Source of the DNA: Micromonospora sp. NBC_01796
GTDB lineage: Bacteria > Actinomycetota > Actinomycetes > Mycobacteriales > Micromonosporaceae
Length of the DNA: 64,000 nucleotides
Assembly: GCF_035917455.1 (NCBI RefSeq)
Contig: NZ_CP109078.1
Location: forward strand, 6,928,001 to 6,992,000
Reading direction: 5' to 3'
The notes below the pieces were generated by a model, which was not told the origin of the DNA, did no database searches, and was given only the letters and a program-made list of their open reading frames with translations. Below are positions 54,387 through 62,025 of this stretch, piece by piece. A program made the position numbers and the translations under genes. Within the stretch, counting starts at the first letter, position 1. Every line of letters begins with the position of its first letter.

Positions 54387-55043
54387 TCAGGCCGTGACCG
54401 CTATGCGGTTCTCCCAGGCCCAGGCGGCGATCTCGACCCGGTTGCGTAGGCTGAGCTTGGCCTGGATGCCGGACAGGTGACTCTTCACCGTGCTCAGCGA
54501 GATGAACAGCTCGGCGGCGATCTCCCGGTTCGTCAGGCCCCGCGCGATCGCCCGGACGACCTCGGTCTCCCGATCGGACAGCGGAGAGGGGCGCTTCGCC
54601 GTGACCGGTGCCCCCACCGCCGCGAGGTGGCGCAGCAGCCGGAGGGTGACCGCCGGCGAGATCAGCGCGTCCCCGGCGTGTGCCGCCCGGACGGCCTCGA
54701 CGAGCAGCGCGGGGCCGGCGTCCTTGAGGAGGAAGCCGACCGCGCCGCCGCGCAGCGCGCCGTAGACGTAGTCGTCGAGGTCGAAGGTCGTCACCACGAT
54801 CACCCGGAGCGGATGGGCGACGCCCGGACCGGCCAGGGCGCGGGTCACCTCGAGCCCGTCCAGCCGGGGCATCCGGATGTCCACCAGGCACACGTCCGGA
54901 CGCAGCCGTCGCGCCAGGTCGATCGCCTCGACCCCGTCGGAGGCCTCGCCGACCACGCTGATGTCGGGCTGGTCCTCGAGGATCAGCCGGAGGCCGCCGC
55001 GGATCATCGCCTGGTCGTCGGCGATCAGGACGCTGATGCTCAT
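54387..55043 (-). CDS. NarL/LuxR-type response regulator
   Basis: 218 aa. The receiver domain has the acidic pair ADDQ, phospho-acceptor Asp in CLVDIRMP, Thr in VVTTFD and Lys in LLKDA. The C-terminal LuxR helix-turn-helix is LSDRETEVVRAIARGLTNRE onward. Its ATG overlaps the kinase stop by 4 nt. Likely target: the divergent ABC transporter operon at 56324. Confidence 0.94.
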   Translation of the reverse strand: MSISVLIADDQAMIRGGLRLILEDQPDISVVGEASDGVEAIDLARRLRPDVCLVDIRMPRLDGLEVTRALAGPGVAHPLRVIVVTTFDLDDYVYGALRGGAVGFLLKDAGPALLVEAVRAAHAGDALISPAVTLRLLRHLAAVGAPVTAKRPSPLSDRETEVVRAIARGLTNREIAAELFISLSTVKSHLSGIQAKLSLRNRVEIAAWAWENRIAVTA

Positions 55044-56206
55044 CGGGGCTCCCGTACGGCGACGGGAAGGGTGGCGATGACGGACCAGCCTTGCCGGGGA
55101 CGCGGCCCGGCGCACAGGGTCCCGCCGAGGGCCTCGACCCGTTCGCGCATCCCGACCAGGCCGTATCCACTGCGCAGCGGGGACCCTGCGGGTGCCGGCG
55201 GGGCATCGTCGAGCACCTCGACCCTGACGGCCTGCCGGTCCTGGGCGACGCTGACCTCGACCGACCGGGCATGCGGGGCGTGACGGGAGACGTTCGTCAG
55301 GGACTCCTGGACGACCCGGTAGACGGTGGTGGTCACCTCGGGCGGCCACGCCGACGGGCCGTCGGGCAGCCGCAGACGTACCGCTGGGCCGTGATTGTCG
55401 AACCGCCTGACCAGCTCGCTGAGATGTTCGGGTCCGGGCATCGCGGGGGCCGCGTCGTCGGTGTCGCGCAGGACACCGACGACCCGGCGCATCGCCGTCA
55501 GCGCCTCGGAACCCGCCGTCTCGATGCCCGCCAGCGCCGTTTCGATGCCGGCCAGCGAGTTCTCCTGATTCTCCGGGCGTCTGCGGGCGAGGATCTGGGT
55601 GGCCTGGGCCTGGAGCACGATGCCGGTGATGTGGTGCGCGACCACGTCGTGCATCTCCCTGGCCAGTTCGAGGCGCTCGTCCCGGCGCACCCTGTCGATG
55701 GTCGCTCGGCGGCCGGTGTCGAACAGCCGTAGGCACAGTCCGACGGTGAGCGCGGCGACCCATCCGATCCCGTTCAACGCCGCGACCGCTCCCGACGAGG
55801 AGGGCGCCGTGGCGAGGTGGCTGAGGATGACCACGGCGAGCCCCGCCACCGAGGCGGCACCGGCCCACGCAACGGCGAGGGTCCGTACGGCCGAGCCCAT
55901 CAGCACGGCCAGGCCCAGCGCCATGGCCGGGCCGGGCTCGGCCGGCAGCTCGGCGGCCCTGGCGACCAGGATGGTTCCCGCCGCGACGGCCAGGCCCGCG
56001 ACCGTCGCCCGGACCCGGTGGCGTCGGCGCGTGAGGGCGATCGTGCACACCACCACCCCGGCGGCGAGATCGAACAACCAGTACCGACCGCCCCAGCTCA
56101 CCGCGAGCGCGATCGCCTGGAAGACGATCGCCACGGCGAACGCCGTACCGAGTCCGATGTCGGCCACCGCCGTGCCCCGCCCGGACCGCCGTCCCCCGAT
56201 ATCCAC
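55040..56206 (-). CDS. NarL-type sensor histidine kinase (HisKA_3)
   Basis: 388 aa. About four to five N-terminal transmembrane helices (residues ~15-170) with very short loops, then the dimerisation/phosphorylation box EMHDVVAHHI with the phospho-His, and a C-terminal ATPase domain (VQESLTNVSRHA as the N-box, YGLVGMRERVEAL as the G-box). Such intramembrane kinases often sense membrane-active agents. Operon with the response regulator; divergent from the ABC genes. Confidence 0.92.
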   Translation of the reverse strand: MDIGGRRSGRGTAVADIGLGTAFAVAIVFQAIALAVSWGGRYWLFDLAAGVVVCTIALTRRRHRVRATVAGLAVAAGTILVARAAELPAEPGPAMALGLAVLMGSAVRTLAVAWAGAASVAGLAVVILSHLATAPSSSGAVAALNGIGWVAALTVGLCLRLFDTGRRATIDRVRRDERLELAREMHDVVAHHITGIVLQAQATQILARRRPENQENSLAGIETALAGIETAGSEALTAMRRVVGVLRDTDDAAPAMPGPEHLSELVRRFDNHGPAVRLRLPDGPSAWPPEVTTTVYRVVQESLTNVSRHAPHARSVEVSVAQDRQAVRVEVLDDAPPAPAGSPLRSGYGLVGMRERVEALGGTLCAGPRPRQGWSVIATLPVAVREPR

Positions 56207-56323
56207 GCTGTTCAGGCTACGAAATCTCGATCCGCGACGGACCGGTCAAAAGTACGGCCGTGGTCGCCGCGAACCGTGCTTCGGACCGATGTCGGCACCG
56301 TGCCTGCTCCGCAGGATGAGCCC

Positions 56324-57244
56324 ATGCCACCAGAACACTCCGGCCCGGTGTTGATCGCCGAGGGTCTGACGAAACGTTATGGCCGCCGTCCGGCGCTGAC
56401 CGATTGTGATCTCCGTATCCCGCAGGGGAGGGTGATCGGTCTGGTCGGCCCCAACGGGGCGGGTAAATCGACGCTGCTGCAATTGGCCTGCGGACTGATC
56501 GCGCCGACCTCGGGAAAGCTGCGGGTCCTCGGCTCCCGTCCCGCCGCGGACGGTGCCCACCTGGCGAAGGTCGGCTATGTCGCCCAGGACACCCCCGTCT
56601 ACCCCGCGCTGACCGTAGCCGATCATCTGCGCATGGGTGTGCGGCTCAACCCCGCCTGGGATCCTGCGCTGGCCAACCGGCGCATCGCGCAACTCGGGTT
56701 GAACCCTCGACAGCAGGCGGGCCGGCTCTCCGGCGGCCAACGGGCCCAGCTTGCCCTGACCATCGCGGCCGCCAAGCGGCCGGAACTGCTGATTCTCGAC
56801 GAGCCGGCGGCCGCCCTCGATCCACTGGCACGCAGCGGGTTCCTGCGTCACCTGATGGAGTTCGTCACGGAACTCGGAGCCAGCGCGGTGTTGTCGTCGC
56901 ATCTGCTCGCCGACGTCGAGCGGGTCTGCGACTACCTGATCGTGCTGTCCGACTCCCGCGTCCAGGTTGCCGGCGACGTACGCGACCTGCTGTCGACCCA
57001 TCACCGGTTGATCGCGCCCCGCGACGTACTCGACCGGCCGCCGGCCGGGATCGAGGTGATCCGGATCGAACACACCGATCGGCACAGCAGCGCCATCGTG
57101 CGTACCGACGGTGCACTTCCCGGTCCGCCGTGGACCGTGACCGGAGATCTCCGTCTCGAGGAACTGGTCCTGGCTTACCTGACCCGTGCGGCCGACGGGC
57201 CCACCGTTTCCGCCACCGCGATGGCGGGGGAGGTCCTGCGATGA
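56324..57244 (+). CDS. ABC transporter ATP-binding protein
   Basis: 306 aa. Walker A GPNGAGKST is near residues 40-48, signature LSGGQRAQLAL, Walker B LLILDEPAAALD, and the H-loop is in SSHLLADVE. Start at ATG 56324. The permease gene overlaps its stop by 4 nt. Probably an ABC-2 exporter controlled by the divergent two-component system, a common detoxification layout. Confidence 0.92.
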   Translation: MPPEHSGPVLIAEGLTKRYGRRPALTDCDLRIPQGRVIGLVGPNGAGKSTLLQLACGLIAPTSGKLRVLGSRPAADGAHLAKVGYVAQDTPVYPALTVADHLRMGVRLNPAWDPALANRRIAQLGLNPRQQAGRLSGGQRAQLALTIAAAKRPELLILDEPAAALDPLARSGFLRHLMEFVTELGASAVLSSHLLADVERVCDYLIVLSDSRVQVAGDVRDLLSTHHRLIAPRDVLDRPPAGIEVIRIEHTDRHSSAIVRTDGALPGPPWTVTGDLRLEELVLAYLTRAADGPTVSATAMAGEVLR

Positions 57245-58227
57245 CCTGGATGACCTGGCGACAGTTCCGGGCCCAGGCGGTGGTGGGCGGGGTCGCCCTG
57301 GCAGCGACGGCGATCTACCTGGTGACCCTGGGCGTGCAGATCCGGCACGGCTACGATGCCGACCTCGTGCGGTGCCACGGCCGGGCCGGCGGGTGCGGGT
57401 CGCTGACGGCCGAGTTCGTGGACCGGTACCGAGGACGGTTGCAGGTCCTCGGCGCCCTGCTCGTCGTCGTTCCCGGGTTTCTCGGAATGTTCTGGGGCGC
57501 GCCGCTGATCGCCCGGGAACTGGAGACCGGTACGCACCGGCTGGTGTGGAACCAGAGCGTGACCCGGCGCCGGTGGCTCGCCACCAAACTGCTGCTCGTG
57601 GGTCTGGCCAGCATGGCTGCGGCCGGACTGTCCAGCCTCCTGCTGACCTGGGCGGCCAGTCCGTACGACCTGGTGGCCGGGGACCGGTTCACCGCGTTGC
57701 AGTTCGGGGCGCGCAACATCGCACCCGTCGCGTACGCGGCCTTCGCCTTCGTGCTCGGGGCGATTGTCGGCCTGACGGCCCGCCGGACCGTGCCGGCCAT
57801 GGCGCTCACCGCCGTGCTCTTCGCCCTGGTCCAGGTCGCCGTGCCCACCCTGATCCGCCCGCACCTGATCCCACCGGTCACCGGCTCGCACCAGGTGACC
57901 GCGGAGACGGTCCGGAACCTGAGCTTCCTGGGCAGCGAGGCCGACATCGGGGGACTACGGATTTCCGACGCCTGGGTCGTGTCCACCAGCAAACTGCTCA
58001 CCGCGGATGGGCAGCCGGTCGAGTTGGACCGTTACCGGGCCTGCGTCACCGGCGTGTTCGACGCGGTCGCGGAGTGCATGGGCAACCTGGACCTGCGGGT
58101 CGACGTGGCGTACCAGCCGGGTGAGCGCTACTGGGACTTCCAGTGGCTGGAGTCGGCCATCTTCCTCGGGTTGGCCGTGATGCTGGCGGGCCTCGGCCTC
58201 TGGCGTATCCAGGGCCGCCTGCCCTGA
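57241..58227 (+). CDS. ABC transporter permease
   Basis: 328 aa with about six hydrophobic segments (QAVVGGVALAATAIYLVTLG near the start, FLGLAVMLAGLGLW at the end) and a large extracytoplasmic loop of about 100 residues before the last segment. Characteristic of actinobacterial ABC-2 transporter subunits. Coupled to the ATPase gene by ATGA. A strong hairpin follows. Confidence 0.88.
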   Translation: MTWMTWRQFRAQAVVGGVALAATAIYLVTLGVQIRHGYDADLVRCHGRAGGCGSLTAEFVDRYRGRLQVLGALLVVVPGFLGMFWGAPLIARELETGTHRLVWNQSVTRRRWLATKLLLVGLASMAAAGLSSLLLTWAASPYDLVAGDRFTALQFGARNIAPVAYAAFAFVLGAIVGLTARRTVPAMALTAVLFALVQVAVPTLIRPHLIPPVTGSHQVTAETVRNLSFLGSEADIGGLRISDAWVVSTSKLLTADGQPVELDRYRACVTGVFDAVAECMGNLDLRVDVAYQPGERYWDFQWLESAIFLGLAVMLAGLGLWRIQGRLP

Positions 58228-58229
58228 GT

Positions 58230-58267
58230 GGTGGGGCGGTGCCGGAAGGTCCCGGCACCGCCCCACC
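58230..58267. terminator. Bidirectional terminator hairpin
   Basis: GGTGGGGCGGTGCCGG (58230-58245) and its perfect complement (58252-58267), 6-nt loop, between the converging ABC permease and metE genes. Confidence 0.75.
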
Positions 58268-58273
58268 GTGTGC

Positions 58274-60538
58274 TCAGGCGAGGGTGGTGCGCACCTCGGC
58301 GGCTGCGGCGACGAGCCGGGCGAGGGCCTGTTCGACCTCCGCGTAGCCACGGGTCTTCAGCCCGCAGTCCGGGTTGACCCAGAGCCGGTCGGCGGGCACC
58401 GCCCGGACCGCCCGGCGCAGGGCCTCGGTGACCTCGGCCTGATCCGGTACGCGGGGCGAGTGGATGTCGTACACACCGGGCCCGACGCCCCGGCCGTATC
58501 CGGCGGTGTGCAGGTCGTCGAGGATCTCCATCCTCGACCGGGACGCCTCGATGCTGGTGACATCGGCGTCCAGGGCGTCGATCGCCGGCAGGACCTCCCC
58601 GAACTCCGAGTAGCACAGGTGGGTGTGGATCTGCGTGCTGTCGGCGACCCCGCTGGTGGCCAGCCGGAACGCCCCGACCGCCCAGTCGAGGTACGCCTTC
58701 TGCTCCGACCGGCGCAGCGGCAGGGTCTCCCGCAGCGCCGGCTCGTCGACCTGGACGATGCGGATGCCGGCGGCCTCCAGGTCCCGTGCCTCGTCCCGCA
58801 GCGCCAGGGCGACCTGGTTGGCGGTCTGGGAGAGCGGCTGGTCGGCCCGGACGAACGACCACGCCAGGATCGTCACCGGACCGGTGAGCATGCCCTTGAC
58901 CGGCCGGTTCGTCAGCGACTGCGCGTAGGTGGACCAGGCCACGGTCATCGGCGCCGGCCGGGCGACGTCGCCGTAGATGATCGGCGGGCGTACGCACCTG
59001 GAGCCGTACGACTGCACCCACCCGTACTCGGTGGCGGCGAACCCGTCGAGCTGCTCGCCGAAATACTGCACCATGTCGTTGCGTTCCGGCTCGCCGTGCA
59101 CCAGTACGTCCAGACCCAGGCGTTCCTGCAGGTCGATCACCTGGGCGACCTCGGCGCGCATCCGCTCGGCGTAGCCCGCGTCGTCGAGCGAGCCCGCCCG
59201 GTGCTCGGCCCGGGACCGGCGCAGCTCGTCGGTCTGCGGGAACGACCCGATCGTGGTCGTCGGCAGCGGCGGCAGGCCGAGCCGGGCCTGCTGGGCGGTC
59301 GCCCGCTGCGCGTACGGACCGCGCCGGAGGTGTTCGGGGCGCAGCGAGTCCAGCCGGGCCCGGACCGCGTCGTCCCGCCACGCGGCCGGCGCGGCGGGTG
59401 CGGGAGCGGGTAGGGCGGCCACGCCGTCGCGCAACGCCCGCCCCAGCGCCACCACCTCGTCGATCTTCTGCCGGGCGAACGCCAGCCGATCCCGTAGCTG
59501 CGGGTCGAGGTTCGATTCGGCGGCCAGGTCGACCGGCACGTGCAGCAGCGAGCACGACGTCGACACCGCGACGTGGTCGGCCAGACCGGTCAGGGTCGCC
59601 CCGGTCCCGGCGACGGCACGCAGGTCGGTACGCCACACGTTGCGCCCGTCGACCAGACCGGCGACGATCGTGCGGCCGGGCAGTGGACCGTACGCGGCCA
59701 GCCGGTCCAGGTTTCCGGGTCCGGCGACCAGGTCGAGCCCGACCGCCTCGACCGGGGTGTCCAGCAGCGCCGGCAACGCGTCGCCGAGTTCCCCGAAGTA
59801 GGACGCGACGAACAGTTGCGGCCGGTGATCGAGGGCACCGAGCCGGGTGTAGGCGGCCCGGAGCGCGTCGATCTCGTCCGAGCCGCGGTCGGCGACGTAG
59901 CCGGGCTCGTCGAGCTGGACCCAGGCCACGCCCGCGTCGGCGAACGCGCCGAGGATCCCGGCGTAGACGTCGACCAGATCGGCGAGCCGGTCGAACGGCC
60001 GGAAGCCCCCGGGTGCCCCGGCGGCGGACTTGGCCAGCAGCAGGAACGTGGCCGGGCCGACGAGCACCGGTCGGGTGGTGATGCCGAGCGCCTTCGCCTC
60101 GGCGTACTCCCGCAGTGCCTTGTCCGGACGGGCGGCGAAGGCCGTCTCCGGGCCGACCTCCGGGACCAGGTAGTGGTAGTTGGTGTCGAACCACTTCGTC
60201 AGCTCCAGCGCCGGCTCCGCGGCCGTGCCCCGCGCCATCGCGAAGTAGGTGTCCAGGTCGCCGAGGTCGAGGCGGCGGAACCGGTCCGGCAACGCGTCGA
60301 CCATGACCGTGGTGTCGAGCACCTGGTCGTAGAGCGAGAACGTGTTGGACGGGATCTGGTCCAGGCCGGCGTCACGCAGCGTGCGCCACACGTCCGTACG
60401 CAGGCCGGCGGCGGTGTCCTCCAGCGCGGCGGCATCGATGCGGCCGGCCCAGTAGGACTCGACGGCGTGCTTGAGTTCGCGGTGGGGACCGATGCGGGGA
60501 TAGCCGAGCACGGTGCTCAGCCCGAATGGTGTCGTCAC
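58274..60538 (-). CDS. metE: Cobalamin-independent methionine synthase
   Basis: 754 aa, usual length. It transfers the methyl group of 5-methyltetrahydropteroyl-triglutamate to homocysteine using zinc. The N-terminal [15 protein letters not shown], the C-terminal zinc ligands in [12 protein letters not shown] and [10 protein letters not shown], and the middle [12 protein letters not shown] are diagnostic. I start it at GTG 60538 (GGAAGGA upstream). A cobalamin riboswitch lies in its leader, so it is expected to be shut off when B12 is available and MetH can act. Confidence 0.96.
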   Translation of the reverse strand: MTTPFGLSTVLGYPRIGPHRELKHAVESYWAGRIDAAALEDTAAGLRTDVWRTLRDAGLDQIPSNTFSLYDQVLDTTVMVDALPDRFRRLDLGDLDTYFAMARGTAAEPALELTKWFDTNYHYLVPEVGPETAFAARPDKALREYAEAKALGITTRPVLVGPATFLLLAKSAAGAPGGFRPFDRLADLVDVYAGILGAFADAGVAWVQLDEPGYVADRGSDEIDALRAAYTRLGALDHRPQLFVASYFGELGDALPALLDTPVEAVGLDLVAGPGNLDRLAAYGPLPGRTIVAGLVDGRNVWRTDLRAVAGTGATLTGLADHVAVSTSCSLLHVPVDLAAESNLDPQLRDRLAFARQKIDEVVALGRALRDGVAALPAPAPAAPAAWRDDAVRARLDSLRPEHLRRGPYAQRATAQQARLGLPPLPTTTIGSFPQTDELRRSRAEHRAGSLDDAGYAERMRAEVAQVIDLQERLGLDVLVHGEPERNDMVQYFGEQLDGFAATEYGWVQSYGSRCVRPPIIYGDVARPAPMTVAWSTYAQSLTNRPVKGMLTGPVTILAWSFVRADQPLSQTANQVALALRDEARDLEAAGIRIVQVDEPALRETLPLRRSEQKAYLDWAVGAFRLATSGVADSTQIHTHLCYSEFGEVLPAIDALDADVTSIEASRSRMEILDDLHTAGYGRGVGPGVYDIHSPRVPDQAEVTEALRRAVRAVPADRLWVNPDCGLKTRGYAEVEQALARLVAAAAEVRTTLA

Positions 60539-60669
60539 GAGACGGGTGTCCTTCCCTCGAGGTCGACCGACGACCACACGGGAGACACGCGGCAGGGCAC
60601 GGTACGACGACCGGCCTCGCCCTGACCCTCCCGAGAGGCCGACGGCGGCGTACGCGGACGCGTACGCGG

Positions 60670-60865
60670 TGCGGGCAGGTCTTCGGACTCGCGGGCACGA
60701 CCGGGGTGACCCGGTCTCCTACTGACCGTCGCTTCCCAGGCGCTCACGCGCCCAGTGCGTATGACGGCGGTCGTTCCCACTCACCGCTGCGGGGCAGTCC
60801 CGGTCTTGCACCGGGTTCCCTCTTACGACGCCCCACCCGCAGGAGTGGGGCGAACCAGCACTGCC
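60670..60865 (-). promoter_or_regulatory. Cobalamin riboswitch
   Basis: On the minus strand the conserved cores appear in order: GAGGGAACCCGGTGCAAGAC, CGGGACTGCCCCGCAGCGGT, GAGTGGGAACGA, CACTGGG, CTGGGAAGC and GTCCGAAGACCTGCC. This is the AdoCbl/B12-element consensus including the B12 box. It ends about 130 nt before the metE start. Edges are approximate. Confidence 0.93.
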
Positions 60866-60932
60866 GCCCATCGTACGGTCGCGACCGACCCGCGTCGATC
60901 ACCGGGCGGGCCACCGCCGCGTGTCACCTTGC

Positions 60933-60965
60933 GGTGGTGGGTGGGCCGTCGACCCACCCACCACC
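60933..60965 (-). terminator. Terminator hairpin after nrdB
   Basis: GGTGGTGGGTGGG (60933-60945) pairs perfectly with CCCACCCACCACC (60953-60965), 8 nt after the nrdB stop. It separates nrdAB transcription from the riboswitch-metE unit. Confidence 0.7.
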
Positions 60966-60973
60966 GGAGACGC

Positions 60974-61993
60974 TCAGAAGTCGTCGTCGAAGCTGACCGT
61001 GCCGCTCACCCCGACCTGGTACGCCGACACCCGGCGCTCGAAGAAGTTCGACAGCTCCTGGACGTCCTGCAGCTCCATGAACGCGAACGGGTTCTTCGAC
61101 CCGTACATCGGGGCGAGGTCGAGTTGCGCGAGCCGCCGGTCGGCGACGTGCTGGAGGTACTCGCGCATGTCCGGCAGGGACATTCCGGAAACACCCTGTT
61201 CGAGCAGGTCCTCGGCGAACTGGACCTCACACTCGACCGCCTCGGCGAGCATGTCGCGTACCTGCTGGCGCATCTCGTCGTCGAACAGGTCCGGTTCCTC
61301 CCGGCGGACCGTGTCGACGACGTCGAAGGCGAACGCCATGTGCATCGACTCGTCGCGGAACACCCAGTTGGTCCCGGAGGCCAGCCCGTGCAGCAGTCCC
61401 CGGGAGCGGAGGAAGTAGACGTAGGCGAAGGCGCCGTAGAAGAACAATCCCTCGATGCAGGCGGCGAAGCAGATCAGGTTCAGCAGGAACGCCCGCCGGT
61501 CCTCGCGGCTGCGCAGCTCCCGCAGCTCGAAGATCGAGTCGATCCAGCGGAAGCAGAACTCGGCCTTGCGCCGGATCGACGGGATGTTCTCGATCGCGTC
61601 GAAGGCGGCGAACCGCTCCTGTTCGTCCGGCACGTACGTGTCGAGCAGGTTCAGGTAGAACTGGACGTGCACCGCCTCCTCGAAAAGCTGCCGGGACAGG
61701 TAGAGCCGGCCCTCCGGGGAGTTGACGTGCTGGTAGAGGTTGAGGACCAGGTTGTTGGCGACGATGGTGTCACCGGTGGCGAAGAACGCGACCAGCCGGC
61801 TGACCAGGTGCCGTTCGGCCGGGGTCAGCCGGCCGAGGTCGGCCAGGTCGGAGTGCAGGTCGACCTCCTCGACGGTCCAGGTGTTCTTGATCGCGTCGCG
61901 GTACCGGTCGAAGAAGTGCGGGTAGCGCATCGGCCGCAGGGTCAGGTCCATCCCCGGGTCGAGCAACATGGAGGTCCTGTCGGTGCTCGTCAT
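60974..61993 (-). CDS. nrdB: Ribonucleoside-diphosphate reductase beta subunit (class I)
   Basis: 339-aa R2 subunit housing the diiron-tyrosyl radical cofactor. The spacing E-x2-H-x3-Y in EAVHVQFY matches E115/H118/Y122 of E. coli NrdB, so the radical Tyr is present (not a class Ic protein). Later ligands are in DESMHMAFAFD. The C-terminal SFDDDF tail should dock on NrdA. It lies 32 nt downstream of nrdA in one operon. Confidence 0.93.
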   Translation of the reverse strand: MTSTDRTSMLLDPGMDLTLRPMRYPHFFDRYRDAIKNTWTVEEVDLHSDLADLGRLTPAERHLVSRLVAFFATGDTIVANNLVLNLYQHVNSPEGRLYLSRQLFEEAVHVQFYLNLLDTYVPDEQERFAAFDAIENIPSIRRKAEFCFRWIDSIFELRELRSREDRRAFLLNLICFAACIEGLFFYGAFAYVYFLRSRGLLHGLASGTNWVFRDESMHMAFAFDVVDTVRREEPDLFDDEMRQQVRDMLAEAVECEVQFAEDLLEQGVSGMSLPDMREYLQHVADRRLAQLDLAPMYGSKNPFAFMELQDVQELSNFFERRVSAYQVGVSGTVSFDDDF

Positions 61994-62025
61994 CGTGTTG
62001 CCTCACGTGTGGGTGCGGGTGGGGG

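Noticed and set aside
52921-58227. Azole-containing peptide (SagB-type) biosynthetic cluster
   Set aside because: No YcaO cyclodehydratase, E1-like protein or precursor peptide could be found; the ABC and two-component genes form an ordinary response set.
60670-60973. B12 riboswitch controlling nrdAB
   Set aside because: The element lies downstream of nrdB, is oriented toward metE, and a terminator hairpin separates it from nrdB.
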